Source: Cytophagales bacterium CG12_big_fil_rev_8_21_14_0_65_40_12 (GTDB lineage Bacteria; Bacteroidota; Bacteroidia; Cytophagales; Cyclobacteriaceae). From it: a stretch of DNA of 64,000 nt. The DNA is taken from contig PCUU01000024.1 in the NCBI GenBank assembly GCA_002786855.1, forward strand, positions 93,812 to 157,811, in the 5' to 3' direction. Position 1 is the stretch's first letter. Each line of letters opens with the position of its first letter. Both the position numbers and the translations under genes were made by a program. Below are positions 19,764 to 28,900 of this stretch, piece after piece. A model generated the notes under the pieces. The model worked only from the letters and a program-made list of their open reading frames with translations. It searched no databases and was not told where the DNA came from.

Positions 19764-20990
19764 ATGAAAATCTTATACGTCCATCAATATTTCAAAACCC
19801 CGCAAGAAGGTGGCGCCATTCGCTCCTACTACCTTGCCAAGGGTTTGGTGAACGATGGCTTTGAGGTTGAAATGATCACAGCCCATAATGAGCAAGGCTA
19901 CAGGAAAGTGGAAATTGATGGGATTATCGTTCACTATCTACCCGTATTTTATAGCAATGACCTAGGATTTTTCAAGCGGATCAAATCATTTCTCAGCTTC
20001 GTTAGAAAAGCCAAAAAGCTAATTGAGAAGGAGAAAATCCATTTCGACTTGGCCTATCTCACCTCCACCCCGCTCACTATCGGTCTAATCGGTCTTTGGA
20101 TCAAAAAGACCAAAAAGAAGCCTTATATTTTTGAAGTACGGGATTTATGGCCCACTGCACCTATCGAAATTGGTGCAATCAAAGGCAAGATAATCAAGCG
20201 ATGGCTGTATAAGCTTGAGGCCAAAATCTATGAAGGAGCGGATAAAATCATAGCGCTTTCTCCGGGCATGAGGGATTGGATCAAATCGGTTGTGCCTGAA
20301 AAGGATGTTTATATGATTCCTAATATGGCGGACTGCGAGTTTTTCAACAAAGAATTAAAAGACCCAAAATTAGCGCATTTCTACCATGCCAATAAGCCTT
20401 TTACCATTACCTATTTGGGAAGCATTGGCCTCACCAATCACTTAGAGTACTTTTTAGATATTGCTGAAAAATCCCAACAGTTGGGTCTCAAGATAGATTT
20501 TAAAATTGTGGGCGAAGGCTCAAGGCTGCCCCATTTAAAAATGTTGAGCTATTTAAAGCACCTAAAGAATGTGGAATTCTACAGTCATCAAAATAAAGAA
20601 GGGGTAAGAAGAATTCTGAATGTGACCGATGCCACTTATGTATGCTTTGCAGATATTCCCGTATTAGGCACAAATAGTCCGAATAAAATGTTCGATAGCC
20701 TGGCGGCTGGAAAACTCACTATTGTGAATTCAAAAGGCTGGACTAAGGACCTTGTGGAAAGCTACAAATGTGGCTTTTATACTGATCCAAATCAGCCGAA
20801 TGATTTTATAGAAAAAATTAACCCCTTTCTCCAAGAGCGCAGCTTATTGGAAAGCTATAAAAACAATGCGCGCGAAGTAGCCGAACAGCATTATTCAAAA
20901 AAACTACAAATTCAAAAGCTCGTGGGCATTTTAAGAAATGAGAAAAAAATCAAGATCAGCGATTCCGAGGTCTATATTTTGACTGCATAA
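19764..20990 (+). CDS. glycosyltransferase family 4 protein
   Basis: The 408-residue GT-B fold enzyme transfers a sugar from a nucleotide donor in polysaccharide or lipid-glycan synthesis. The N-terminal acceptor domain starts with MKILYVHQYF and has a GGAIRSYYLAKGL loop. The C-terminal donor domain begins around FTITYLGSIGLTNH, and the donor site is SPNKMFDSLAAGKLTIV. It resembles WbuB-type enzymes that lack a membrane anchor. No other glycan genes adjoin it, so the pathway is unknown. Its 3' end overlaps the convergent gldB-like gene by 35 bp. Confidence 0.86.
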   Translation: MKILYVHQYFKTPQEGGAIRSYYLAKGLVNDGFEVEMITAHNEQGYRKVEIDGIIVHYLPVFYSNDLGFFKRIKSFLSFVRKAKKLIEKEKIHFDLAYLTSTPLTIGLIGLWIKKTKKKPYIFEVRDLWPTAPIEIGAIKGKIIKRWLYKLEAKIYEGADKIIALSPGMRDWIKSVVPEKDVYMIPNMADCEFFNKELKDPKLAHFYHANKPFTITYLGSIGLTNHLEYFLDIAEKSQQLGLKIDFKIVGEGSRLPHLKMLSYLKHLKNVEFYSHQNKEGVRRILNVTDATYVCFADIPVLGTNSPNKMFDSLAAGKLTIVNSKGWTKDLVESYKCGFYTDPNQPNDFIEKINPFLQERSLLESYKNNAREVAEQHYSKKLQIQKLVGILRNEKKIKISDSEVYILTA

Positions 20991-21936
20991 GCACTTTTCC
21001 AGGATCCGTTTCTTTCATTAAGTCCGTAAAGTCCAAGTCTTCTTCATCACGGTACTTTCGAACAATTTGCCAACCAATCCATTGACCAATTCTTCCCGGG
21101 CAAATAGGGTCAATCTCTGGAATGCCCGGTCGTTCATCTATGTACCTCGATAAATTGGCAGGCGTTTTATCATAAAGTAGGGCCTTATCCACAAAATAGG
21201 ACCACAAAAACCCTTCGCTGCGGATGGAAGAAGCAAGCGCTTCGCCTGAATAACCAATGATCAAACTATCGGCTGTGCACGGCAGAATGGTTTTGGTAAA
21301 CTCCAAGGCCTTTCCATAATAGACCATTTCGTCCAACACTGTTCTTTGACCTTGCTCGGTGGTATTGAACTTTAAAGAAGTGAACTGTACAATTTGAGGC
21401 ACCAAATGCTCAGGTGTCAACCTCGCTTTCAGATAGTCATACACATTAGGTCGGTAAGAGGCTTCATTGCCCAAGTAATAATCCAAGCCTATGACAAGCA
21501 ATGAATCCGAAAAAAAGACATCATTACCGAAGGCGGAATAGACGGTTTGTACCTTGGGCACTTTGTAATCTGGGTAATATGACTTTATCCTCTTAAAAGC
21601 ATCGGTCAAATCTTGCTCTAATTGCTCCTCGTTGATCAAAAGCTTGGTTTGTTGGTAAAGCGTATCAACAAAGGGATTTTTCAATAATCCAAAGACCTCA
21701 GCCACCATTGCTGACTCTGAAGGATAATCAGCAGACAAGAAGAAAAAATCTCTGAGAATTGGGTTCGCCTTAAAAAAATTCTTGAGTGCAAAGGTATCCT
21801 CCACGTCATGGATCTGATCTACAAGGCTTTCATATGAAAGTTCGAGTTCAATATTCGGCACTGCGGGACAATCACTGTCCTCGCCACAAGCCATTACCAA
21901 AAATAGAAGCGCAATAATAAACCAGCTTTTATTCAT
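20956..21936 (-). CDS. gldB: gliding motility lipoprotein GldB-like
   Basis: The 326-residue lipoprotein has a signal peptide and lipobox FLVMAC (Cys17). Its C-terminal part contains PGRIGQWIGWQIVRKY, which fits the GldB family (DUF2268-like peptidase fold). GldB is required for gliding motility and type IX secretion-linked functions in Flavobacterium. The ATG at 21936 is chosen over an upstream frame (to 22032) because it starts directly with the signal peptide. A PorT-family barrel gene is divergently transcribed 43 bp away, supporting a gliding/T9SS context. Confidence 0.82.
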   Translation of the reverse strand: MNKSWFIIALLFLVMACGEDSDCPAVPNIELELSYESLVDQIHDVEDTFALKNFFKANPILRDFFFLSADYPSESAMVAEVFGLLKNPFVDTLYQQTKLLINEEQLEQDLTDAFKRIKSYYPDYKVPKVQTVYSAFGNDVFFSDSLLVIGLDYYLGNEASYRPNVYDYLKARLTPEHLVPQIVQFTSLKFNTTEQGQRTVLDEMVYYGKALEFTKTILPCTADSLIIGYSGEALASSIRSEGFLWSYFVDKALLYDKTPANLSRYIDERPGIPEIDPICPGRIGQWIGWQIVRKYRDEEDLDFTDLMKETDPGKVLMQSKYRPRNR

Positions 21937-21979
21937 CCTAAATTTTAAATGACAAAAGTATTCATTTATTTTATTCCCT

Positions 21980-22627
21980 ATGAGGAAATACATAATTACG
22001 ACCCTAGTTTTAGTCTTAGTCAGTTTCGCCATTTCGGCTCAAGACTATACCATTGGAATTAAGTTAGGCCCTACTCTTACCTTTGCAAAAGCCGCTACTG
22101 ATGGCAATTCTACTAATTACGATAATGAAAGTGCACAAGCCCAGTTTTTGGTAGGTGCTTTTGTTGATTATACTTTTAAAGAAAATTACCATTTCAATTT
22201 TGGTATTAATTACGCTTCTAAGGATTTTGGTTTGATCGCCAGATCATCGCAAAGTATTGCCACAGAATTAGGGCGGGCTAGTTTCCAGCAGGAGTTCTTG
22301 CAATTACCCGTTCTGCTCAAGCTCTATACCAACGAAATAATTTTAGACACCAAAATCTATTTCAACTTTGGGATTGTACCAGAAATAAGGCTCAGCAACT
22401 CTGCCCGGGCTGCCAACGATGATATTGTCCGTGAATTCCGAAGTTTCGATATAGCCGGAAATTTTGGCGGAGGATTAGAGCGCAGCATAGGAGTGAACAC
22501 CCGTATTTTTGCCGGCATCTTTTACAACCTAGGTTTTATCAACCAAGTCAAAACCCAAAACGATACATTTGACGAGCTCAGCCTTAAAAACAGATTGATC
22601 GCTTTAGAGATTGGTATTAAGTTTTAA
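21980..22627 (+). CDS. PorT family outer-membrane beta-barrel protein
   Basis: The 215-residue protein has a cleavable signal peptide (about residues 1-20, ending SAQ) and alternating aromatic/polar strands ending in an aromatic C-terminus (IALEIGIKF), as expected of an eight-stranded barrel of the PorT/OMP_b-brl_2 family. Some members belong to type IX secretion. Divergent pairing with the GldB-like gene points that way, but the family is large and orthology to PorT/SprT itself is not established. Confidence 0.78.
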   Translation: MRKYIITTLVLVLVSFAISAQDYTIGIKLGPTLTFAKAATDGNSTNYDNESAQAQFLVGAFVDYTFKENYHFNFGINYASKDFGLIARSSQSIATELGRASFQQEFLQLPVLLKLYTNEIILDTKIYFNFGIVPEIRLSNSARAANDDIVREFRSFDIAGNFGGGLERSIGVNTRIFAGIFYNLGFINQVKTQNDTFDELSLKNRLIALEIGIKF

Positions 22628-22646
22628 ACTCAAATTTTAATCAAAG

Positions 22647-22705
22647 GCTGGTTGGAGAAAGCGCTATCCTTTCGCTTACGCAAAGACCGCTAAAACCCAA
22701 CCAGC
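22647..22705. repeat. intergenic inverted repeat
   Basis: GCTGGTTGG (22647-22655) and CCAACCAGC (22697-22705) are perfect 9-bp arms around a 41-base loop. The structure lies between the convergent porT-like gene and a minus-strand hypothetical gene, so a terminator role or an island boundary mark is possible. It has no T-tract. Confidence 0.4.
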
Positions 22706-22761
22706 TGTGAAAGGTGCAAAGACCTGAGGACAATCACATTTGTGAGATGTGGATACAGTGT

Positions 22762-23322
22762 CTAATCACCAAGAGTAAATTTATCTAAAAAATAATGATT
22801 GTCATTATTTGGGTCTAGCGCTGAATGCTGGGTAATGGGCGGCCCAAGTTCTTTAAGCATTAAAGCTTTTATTTCTTCATAACTGGTTTCGGCATCGTAT
22901 GCCAATTCTTCATACTTCCAAAGTGGAGTAACATCGCCTAACCAAATAACCTCTGTGCCTCCCAAAGCCTTTACTACCTTTTCAATATTTGGCCGAGTGC
23001 GTTGGTAGAATTCTGAATGGAACAAAAAACTGTACCTATCCGGTGATATTATATAACCTACCTCTGGGTAAAGCGTTGGCAGATACCAAGTGGGGTTTTC
23101 AAACACGATTCCTACTTCTTCTTCTCTGTTTTTAGATTCTAGCCAAACTAGCTCTTTATAGTAACGCCAAGGCGTATCATTAATGCATTCTTTGCCATTA
23201 TGATCTCTATAAGTGGTGGAGAGGTTCAAGGCTTTCAGTTTTTCTAAAACAGCATTGTAATACGCTTTACCGTGGTTTGGAGGCAAGCTTACGTTGGTGA
23301 TGGCTGTGAGCGTAATTCCCAT
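22762..23322 (-). CDS. hypothetical protein, last gene of defence island
   Basis: The 186-residue soluble protein is rich in Tyr and Trp, without signal peptide or membrane segment. I recognise no family. It lies 40 bp downstream of the HigA-ImmA gene on the same strand and is the last gene of a minus-strand run that includes a toxin-antitoxin pair and restriction genes, so it may be part of that island. Confidence 0.6.
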   Translation of the reverse strand: MGITLTAITNVSLPPNHGKAYYNAVLEKLKALNLSTTYRDHNGKECINDTPWRYYKELVWLESKNREEEVGIVFENPTWYLPTLYPEVGYIISPDRYSFLFHSEFYQRTRPNIEKVVKALGGTEVIWLGDVTPLWKYEELAYDAETSYEEIKALMLKELGPPITQHSALDPNNDNHYFLDKFTLGD

Positions 23323-23362
23323 TTGTTGTTAAGCTATAGCCCTTCAAGGGTTTAGTTGAATT

Positions 23363-24451
23363 TTAGTAAATCTTAAAATCTATGCCTCTTGGCTTTCTAA
23401 AGTCACCCATTTCAAACTGATAAAGGCCACTCGCTACGGCTGGGTGAATTCCCTGTTCATCAGCCAAAAACTTAAATGCTTCTGAATTGAACTTGTAAGT
23501 ACGTTCCATAAAATGTTCCCAAGCTTTGGGCTCTACTAATTGGCTCTTTGCATATACATTGGCTTCATGCTCAATTTCATTCGACTTTTCTCCTGTCTTT
23601 CTCTCTAAATCAACAAACTCATTCTTAGAGTCAGCTTTCAAATGTTTAAACACGTGGCCTAATTCATGAAATAAGGTGAAGGCAAAATTGTCGATGCGTT
23701 TATGCCTTAAAGTCATCACTATGGCAGGATTATTCTCAGACCAAAAAGCCATGCCATCTACAGGAACTTTATTGGCCTTCTCTTGAATGATAAACTTGAT
23801 CCCATAGGCCAAAAGAAGCTCTCTAATTTTGTTTAAGAGGCCTTTATTCTCTTGAAGAAGTGATTTAAGGTTAAAGATTAAATCTTCCTCTAAACTTTTA
23901 TCGAAGGCTGCAACCTTTATTTGCTTTGCTTGGAATTTTGAAACAGCTGTCCAAGTGTTGAAACTCACCTGATCATGCGCCAACTTACCAGATAATCTGT
24001 AATGTTGAGCTAAGGCTGGCTCTTCTGCCCTATTGTTCTCAGCATCTCCTAAGCCTAAGATTTCATATATTGTTTCAATATCCTTTTCAGGTTCGCCACA
24101 TAAAAAATTCTGCTGCCTCAAGTATGTCATATCGACATGTGTACTTAGAGACTTCCATTGTTCAATGATTGATACCTGCGACTTGGCTTCAATCTTAGCT
24201 AGGTTTAACTCATACTCTTTCTGGGCATTGAGCCAAAAATCTGCCGGAATATCTAAAGCAGCTGCTAGTAATAAGGCTAGCTTCGCATTAATTCCCCGTT
24301 TCCCTTTTATCACTTCGTTTATCTGACTTCTCTCGTAGCCAATTAATTTGCCAAGCTCAGTCTGCGAAATATCCCTTGCCTCAATTTCATCCAAAAGCAT
24401 TTCGCCTGGGTGAATCGCATAGGCTGGCTTTAATTCATCAATTCTTTTCAT
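23363..24451 (-). CDS. higA: HigA antitoxin fused to ImmA/IrrE-type metallopeptidase
   Basis: The 362-residue protein starts with a HigA-type XRE helix-turn-helix (about residues 12-72): HPGEMLLDEIEARDISQTE, then ERSQINEVIKGKRGINAKLALLLAAALD. The C-terminal domain is a zinc peptidase with HELGH at residues 262-266 and a downstream third-ligand region NEIEHEANVYAKSQL near residue 290. Ordinary HigA is about 100 residues, so the fusion is notable. The inferred role is to neutralise HigB, repress the operon, and perhaps cleave a regulator under stress, as ImmA does. It follows higB after 10 bp. Confidence 0.88.
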   Translation of the reverse strand: MKRIDELKPAYAIHPGEMLLDEIEARDISQTELGKLIGYERSQINEVIKGKRGINAKLALLLAAALDIPADFWLNAQKEYELNLAKIEAKSQVSIIEQWKSLSTHVDMTYLRQQNFLCGEPEKDIETIYEILGLGDAENNRAEEPALAQHYRLSGKLAHDQVSFNTWTAVSKFQAKQIKVAAFDKSLEEDLIFNLKSLLQENKGLLNKIRELLLAYGIKFIIQEKANKVPVDGMAFWSENNPAIVMTLRHKRIDNFAFTLFHELGHVFKHLKADSKNEFVDLERKTGEKSNEIEHEANVYAKSQLVEPKAWEHFMERTYKFNSEAFKFLADEQGIHPAVASGLYQFEMGDFRKPRGIDFKIY

Positions 24452-24461
24452 TACTATCCTG

Positions 24462-24779
24462 CTATTCGTAATGTTTGCTAATATCTTCTAATTCTAAAAC
24501 CTCCAATTTTGTTGAAGTACCATCTTCAACCACCTGGAAAAGCAACCGATATTGTTTATTGATACGTACTGAGCAAATTCCTTTTAGGTCTCCTTTTAAC
24601 TTCTCGAAGTTTAATGCTCGGTGTTGTTTTAATTCTTCTGTCGATTCGATTACTCTTAATCGCTGTACCGTTTTTACATATTGACGAACTAGACTTGGGT
24701 TCGATTTGAACTCTTTATGCCTATGAACATTCCCTTCATAAACATCAACCAAATACTGTTTGCCAAACCTGATTTCCAT
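24462..24779 (-). CDS. higB: HigB-type RelE/ParE-fold toxin
   Basis: The 105-residue protein resembles RelE-superfamily HigB toxins, which are ribosome-dependent mRNA interferases. Supporting features are RALNFEKLKGDLKGICSVRINKQYRLLFQV in the core (a basic strand ending in the conserved Arg-Leu-Phe) and a C-terminal LEVLELEDISKHYE helix. The toxin-first order, with the HigA gene 10 bp downstream, is typical of higBA loci. A perfect inverted repeat lies just upstream as a candidate operator. Confidence 0.86.
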   Translation of the reverse strand: MEIRFGKQYLVDVYEGNVHRHKEFKSNPSLVRQYVKTVQRLRVIESTEELKQHRALNFEKLKGDLKGICSVRINKQYRLLFQVVEDGTSTKLEVLELEDISKHYE

Positions 24780-24804
24780 TTAGTCAACGTAAAAAAATGA
24801 CTCA

Positions 24805-24826
24805 TTGTTCACGATTTTGTGAACAA
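24805..24826 (-). promoter_or_regulatory. candidate HigA operator
   Basis: TTGTTCAC (24805-24812) and GTGAACAA (24819-24826) are perfect 8-bp arms separated by six bases. The site lies 26 bp upstream of the higB ATG, where the HigBA complex would be expected to bind. On the minus strand, TTTTG-containing promoter-like sequence overlaps it. Confidence 0.65.
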
Positions 24827-24931
24827 AAGTAATGATAATATAGGGAATTAAAAAAGTCTTGTGTATCCACCTATAGAACACTCTATTCTTATTTGAATCA
24901 AGAAAGGCCTGTAATTATATTACTCCTTCCT

Positions 24932-25915
24932 TTATATTTTCAAAACCTTATCAAGGTCATAAAACCTAATCTTTTCGTCATTCAAACTAAACCGAACAAC
25001 ATCTATATTCAGTTTATCTAATGAATCGACTACTTCCTTTTTGATGTCTTTGGGAGCAACAAAAATCTTTTTACATCTACTAGGGAGGTTAAGTGAGTAA
25101 AAGTACAGCTGACCTATGGCTCCATACAAATTCTGTGTTGATAACTTAGTTTTCACTTCAATTAAGTGGGATATCTTGTCGTTGCTTCTATAAATAAAAA
25201 TGTCCATTTTCTGGTCATTGCCAACTAATAGACCCTTGCTTTTAAGTCTCAAAGTGAGCTCATTGACTATTAGCCCGTGATTCGATTGAACTGTAACCGT
25301 TTCGGGTAAGTTGTAGGTGTATTTGCCATGAAACTCTGGATTAAATGAAAAACCATCCAACCCATTTTTATTTCCTTTCAGTATTTCTTTAATTTCAGCA
25401 ACATGATGAACGAATCTCGCCAACTCATTCATTAACAAATTCGATTTAACATTAGCTATAATTGCGACCTTTTTGACTTTACCACTTGGAAGAAGCGCTA
25501 ATTCAGATGCTCCCCTATAGTGATTCCAAAATCCCGATGGACCGACCCCTTTAACACCCCCTTTAATGTTGCCTGTATGAACAAGCAGAATTTCTTGAGA
25601 ATCATTGATTGCGAAGAATGCTCCTCCTTCTGAGAGGTGGCTAGGGGTGTGTTTATAAGTAATATTCACTGTAATTTGTGCTAATCCATTTTCTGAAGGA
25701 ATATTTGAACCAAACGGCCCCCAATAATGATCTTGACGTTTTTCATTATGCCACCATATTTGTAATTGATTATTGACAGCGACTCTAGCCTCTATTTGTT
25801 TGGGTTGATAAGTAATGCGCACATTTCGAACATCGTCAGCAGCATTGTCTAGTTTTTTAACAAAGTATTTGTGAAGTTTTTCAAACTCTGCATAGTCTTC
25901 AATTGGAATGATCAT
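24932..25915 (-). CDS. solo PD-(D/E)XK nuclease-like protein
   Basis: The 327-residue protein has an N-terminal beta-rich region with no recognised family (about residues 1-180) and a C-terminal domain with the restriction-fold signature Asp238 (KMDIFIY), then Glu253-Val-Lys255 (HLIEVKTK), followed by a helix with GAIGQLYFYSL. This spacing matches the D...ExK active site. Its start lies 13 bp after the stop of the large restriction-methylase gene, so the two probably form an operon. It could be an extra nuclease, a specificity factor or an effector of the system. Confidence 0.7.
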   Translation of the reverse strand: MIIPIEDYAEFEKLHKYFVKKLDNAADDVRNVRITYQPKQIEARVAVNNQLQIWWHNEKRQDHYWGPFGSNIPSENGLAQITVNITYKHTPSHLSEGGAFFAINDSQEILLVHTGNIKGGVKGVGPSGFWNHYRGASELALLPSGKVKKVAIIANVKSNLLMNELARFVHHVAEIKEILKGNKNGLDGFSFNPEFHGKYTYNLPETVTVQSNHGLIVNELTLRLKSKGLLVGNDQKMDIFIYRSNDKISHLIEVKTKLSTQNLYGAIGQLYFYSLNLPSRCKKIFVAPKDIKKEVVDSLDKLNIDVVRFSLNDEKIRFYDLDKVLKI

Positions 25916-25928
25916 GTGTGTTAAATTT

Positions 25929-28900
25929 TTATGATTCCTCTATTATTTTAATCTCCTCCTCGCTTAGCCCATACAGTTCATACACCATTAAATCAATTTC
26001 GCGCTCTAAGGCTGAAGTATCGGCCTGCGGGTTTTCCTTTTTGAGGGAAAGGATTTGGTCGACTTTGGATTCGAGAGAAGTTGAATCTACCATAGGGATT
26101 TGCTCCAAGTATTGTCGGATGAATCTGTAATAACCTCCTCTAATTGTTTGAGTGATATTCCCATAAAAGAAAAGAACGAGACCAGAATTCAATAAGCCCA
26201 AGTCTGACTTTTTTAATGTTGGCATGATGTAAGCCGTATTAACACAATAAAAATTTCCTTCATCGTAAAGCGCCTCACACCTTATTGAAATATCTGGAAG
26301 CATAACTTTAGGCTTCTCAAACTCTTCATAATAATCGCAAGCTCTCAATTCCCACCAATAATGGCCTTGATCATACCTAGCCTTGGCTTTAACCTCAAAC
26401 TGTTTTAAGAAACTTGAAATTGAAGGGAATTTCTCTTGAAGTTTCTCCCATGCCTTTTCTTCGTCTAAATCACCAAACCATTTTTTAGTGTCTCCATTTT
26501 TGAAGAGTATCAAATACTTATCACTCTTGGGTTGCTGATATCGTTTAATATCTCGACCAGCCAAAAATGGTTTAATGATTTCGGCACTTTTGGGGTCTTC
26601 TTCAATCAGTTGGTTTTTGGTGGCCTCATCAATTACAAAGGCCTCATTATAACCAGTTAATACCCCTCTATAAATTTTACCCTCCACATACTCGCCAAGC
26701 GGAGCTCCTTGGTTTTTTATCTTTTCTAAAAGGCGCTGAATTTTATCATCAACCAATGTCCAGCCGTTTTCTGGCAATAGGCTCTGGTTTACCTCAAACT
26801 GGTTTTGCTTTACATATTCGCCTAAAGACACATCAAACTCTAGTGATTCAATTGTACAGGCTTTAAAGTTGGGTTCGGCATTGGCGGTTTTGCTCATGTG
26901 CCAAATACAAGGGTAGGTTGTGGCTTCTTCAAAAACGGGCAAGTCGCCAAAGTCCACAATAGATTCGATGGAAAACTGCCCTACCCAATTGCGCAGGTTT
27001 TTGCCATAGCCCGCCCGCATCCATTTGTTCGGCAAAATGTATATGAATTGGCCATTTTGTGCCAATACGTTCATTCCCCTTTCCACAAAATACACAAAGA
27101 GGTCGGCCGTGCCTGCTGCGGTTTGGTAGTGCTGCTGCAAATAGGGTTTATCGGCAGAAAAGGCTTCTTGCCTAATGTATGGTGGATTCCCAATCACCAC
27201 ATCAAAGCCTAGAAAGTCGCCATTATGGTTTAGCACTTCAGGGAATTCGAAGCGCCACTCAAAGGCGTTTTGGTAAATCTTGTTGCTTTTTATTTCATCA
27301 AGTTTGCCTTGCTCTATGGCAATATCCTTTTCAAGTTTTTTTATTTTTGCTTCACGCTTCTTCTTAAGCAATTTATCCTTCCCATAATCTTCTTCTGGAT
27401 CAAACATCATAAGACCAAACCCGTCTTTACCCTTGCCTGTAAGTTTGAAAAGTTCATACCCGAGTTTATCAAGTCTTCTTTGGATCGGATTGTCTCTGGC
27501 TATTTCTGATCGAAAATCACTTTTGATTTGCTCAATCAACTTCTCTAACCCCTTCTTCTCTTCCTTATTGCTGGCGTGTTTGTAGTCCAGTACAAAACCT
27601 TTATAAGTTTCAATGTTCCATTTTACAGACTTGAGAATCCTACTCAGGTCTTCGTCTAACCCAAAACGGCTAATCAGCGAGTTGCCGCATTTTATGTTGA
27701 TGTCGATGTTTGGGAGGGTTTCTAAAGTGGAATAACTCCCTACTTTATCATAACCCTCCAAGGGTTTGAAACCCTTGGAGGGTTCGGTAGCTTGACGATA
27801 GTAAGCATGCTTCAGCAACTCAATCCAAAGCCTAAGGCGGCAAATTTTTACCGAGTTGGGGTTAATGTCTACCCCAAAGAGGCAGTTTTCTATAATGGTC
27901 TGCTTTTCATGAAAAATGGTTTCCTGAATGCGCTGACTGGTTGGGTTTTTAGGGTTGTACTGAAAAAGCTCATCGTCTAGCTTTATAATCAGTTCATCGT
28001 TAATCACCTCAAAAGTGCAGTCGCGCAAGGGTTTGCCTTCTTTGTCAATCAGTATTTCCAGTTCGCTTTTAATGGCGATCAATTCATTCAAAGCCGAAAC
28101 CAAAAAGTGACCCGAACCCACCGCAGGGTCGCAGATTTTCAGGCTGTTGATAGCCGCATTATATTCGGGTTTTTTCTTTCTGTCCAGTTGACTGTAGAGA
28201 TCGTCAATGTCATCGGCTTCAATGCCAAAATCATTTTTAAATCTCTGCAAAACCGCTCTTCTAATGGTTTCGCGGCACATGTACATTGTGATAAAACCGG
28301 GTGTAAAGAAGGAGCCATCTTTATAACCATTGATCTTCTCGAAAATTAGCCCCAATACTGAAGCATTGATCAGGGTTTTCTTCTCTTCCTGAATTTCTTC
28401 TCCGTTTTCCGAACTGAAATCATAGGCATCGAGAAAAGCAAAGAGATAATGAAGGGCACTCAATTCTCCACCTTTACGTTTGCCGTTATTGTCTTTCAAT
28501 ACCGTTTGGTTATGCAGAGGCAATTGGCGTTCATCGCGCAATAACCCGACATACAGTGTAGAAGCCTCTAAGGTAGTGGACTCAAACAAAGAACTGTTGA
28601 GGTAAGGCACTTGGCCGAATTTTTTGTGGTTTTCCTCATCGCGTTCTTCGGGTTTTTTGGCCAAAACACCAAAGAAGAGGTCGTCCAGATCGTCATAATC
28701 ATGAATCAAATTGGCATTCAGAAAAGCAAAGGCTTTGTCTTTGTTATAGCTAATCAGTTGGGCTTCGAGCAGCTTGAGAAAAAGCACACGGTTTACCCAA
28801 GTAATGACAAGCTCAAGCGCCACCCCAAAAAGTTGATCTTCTTTGGAAGCACCATATTGGATTGGTTTTTCCACCTGAAAAATGAGATCACGTTTGTCTA

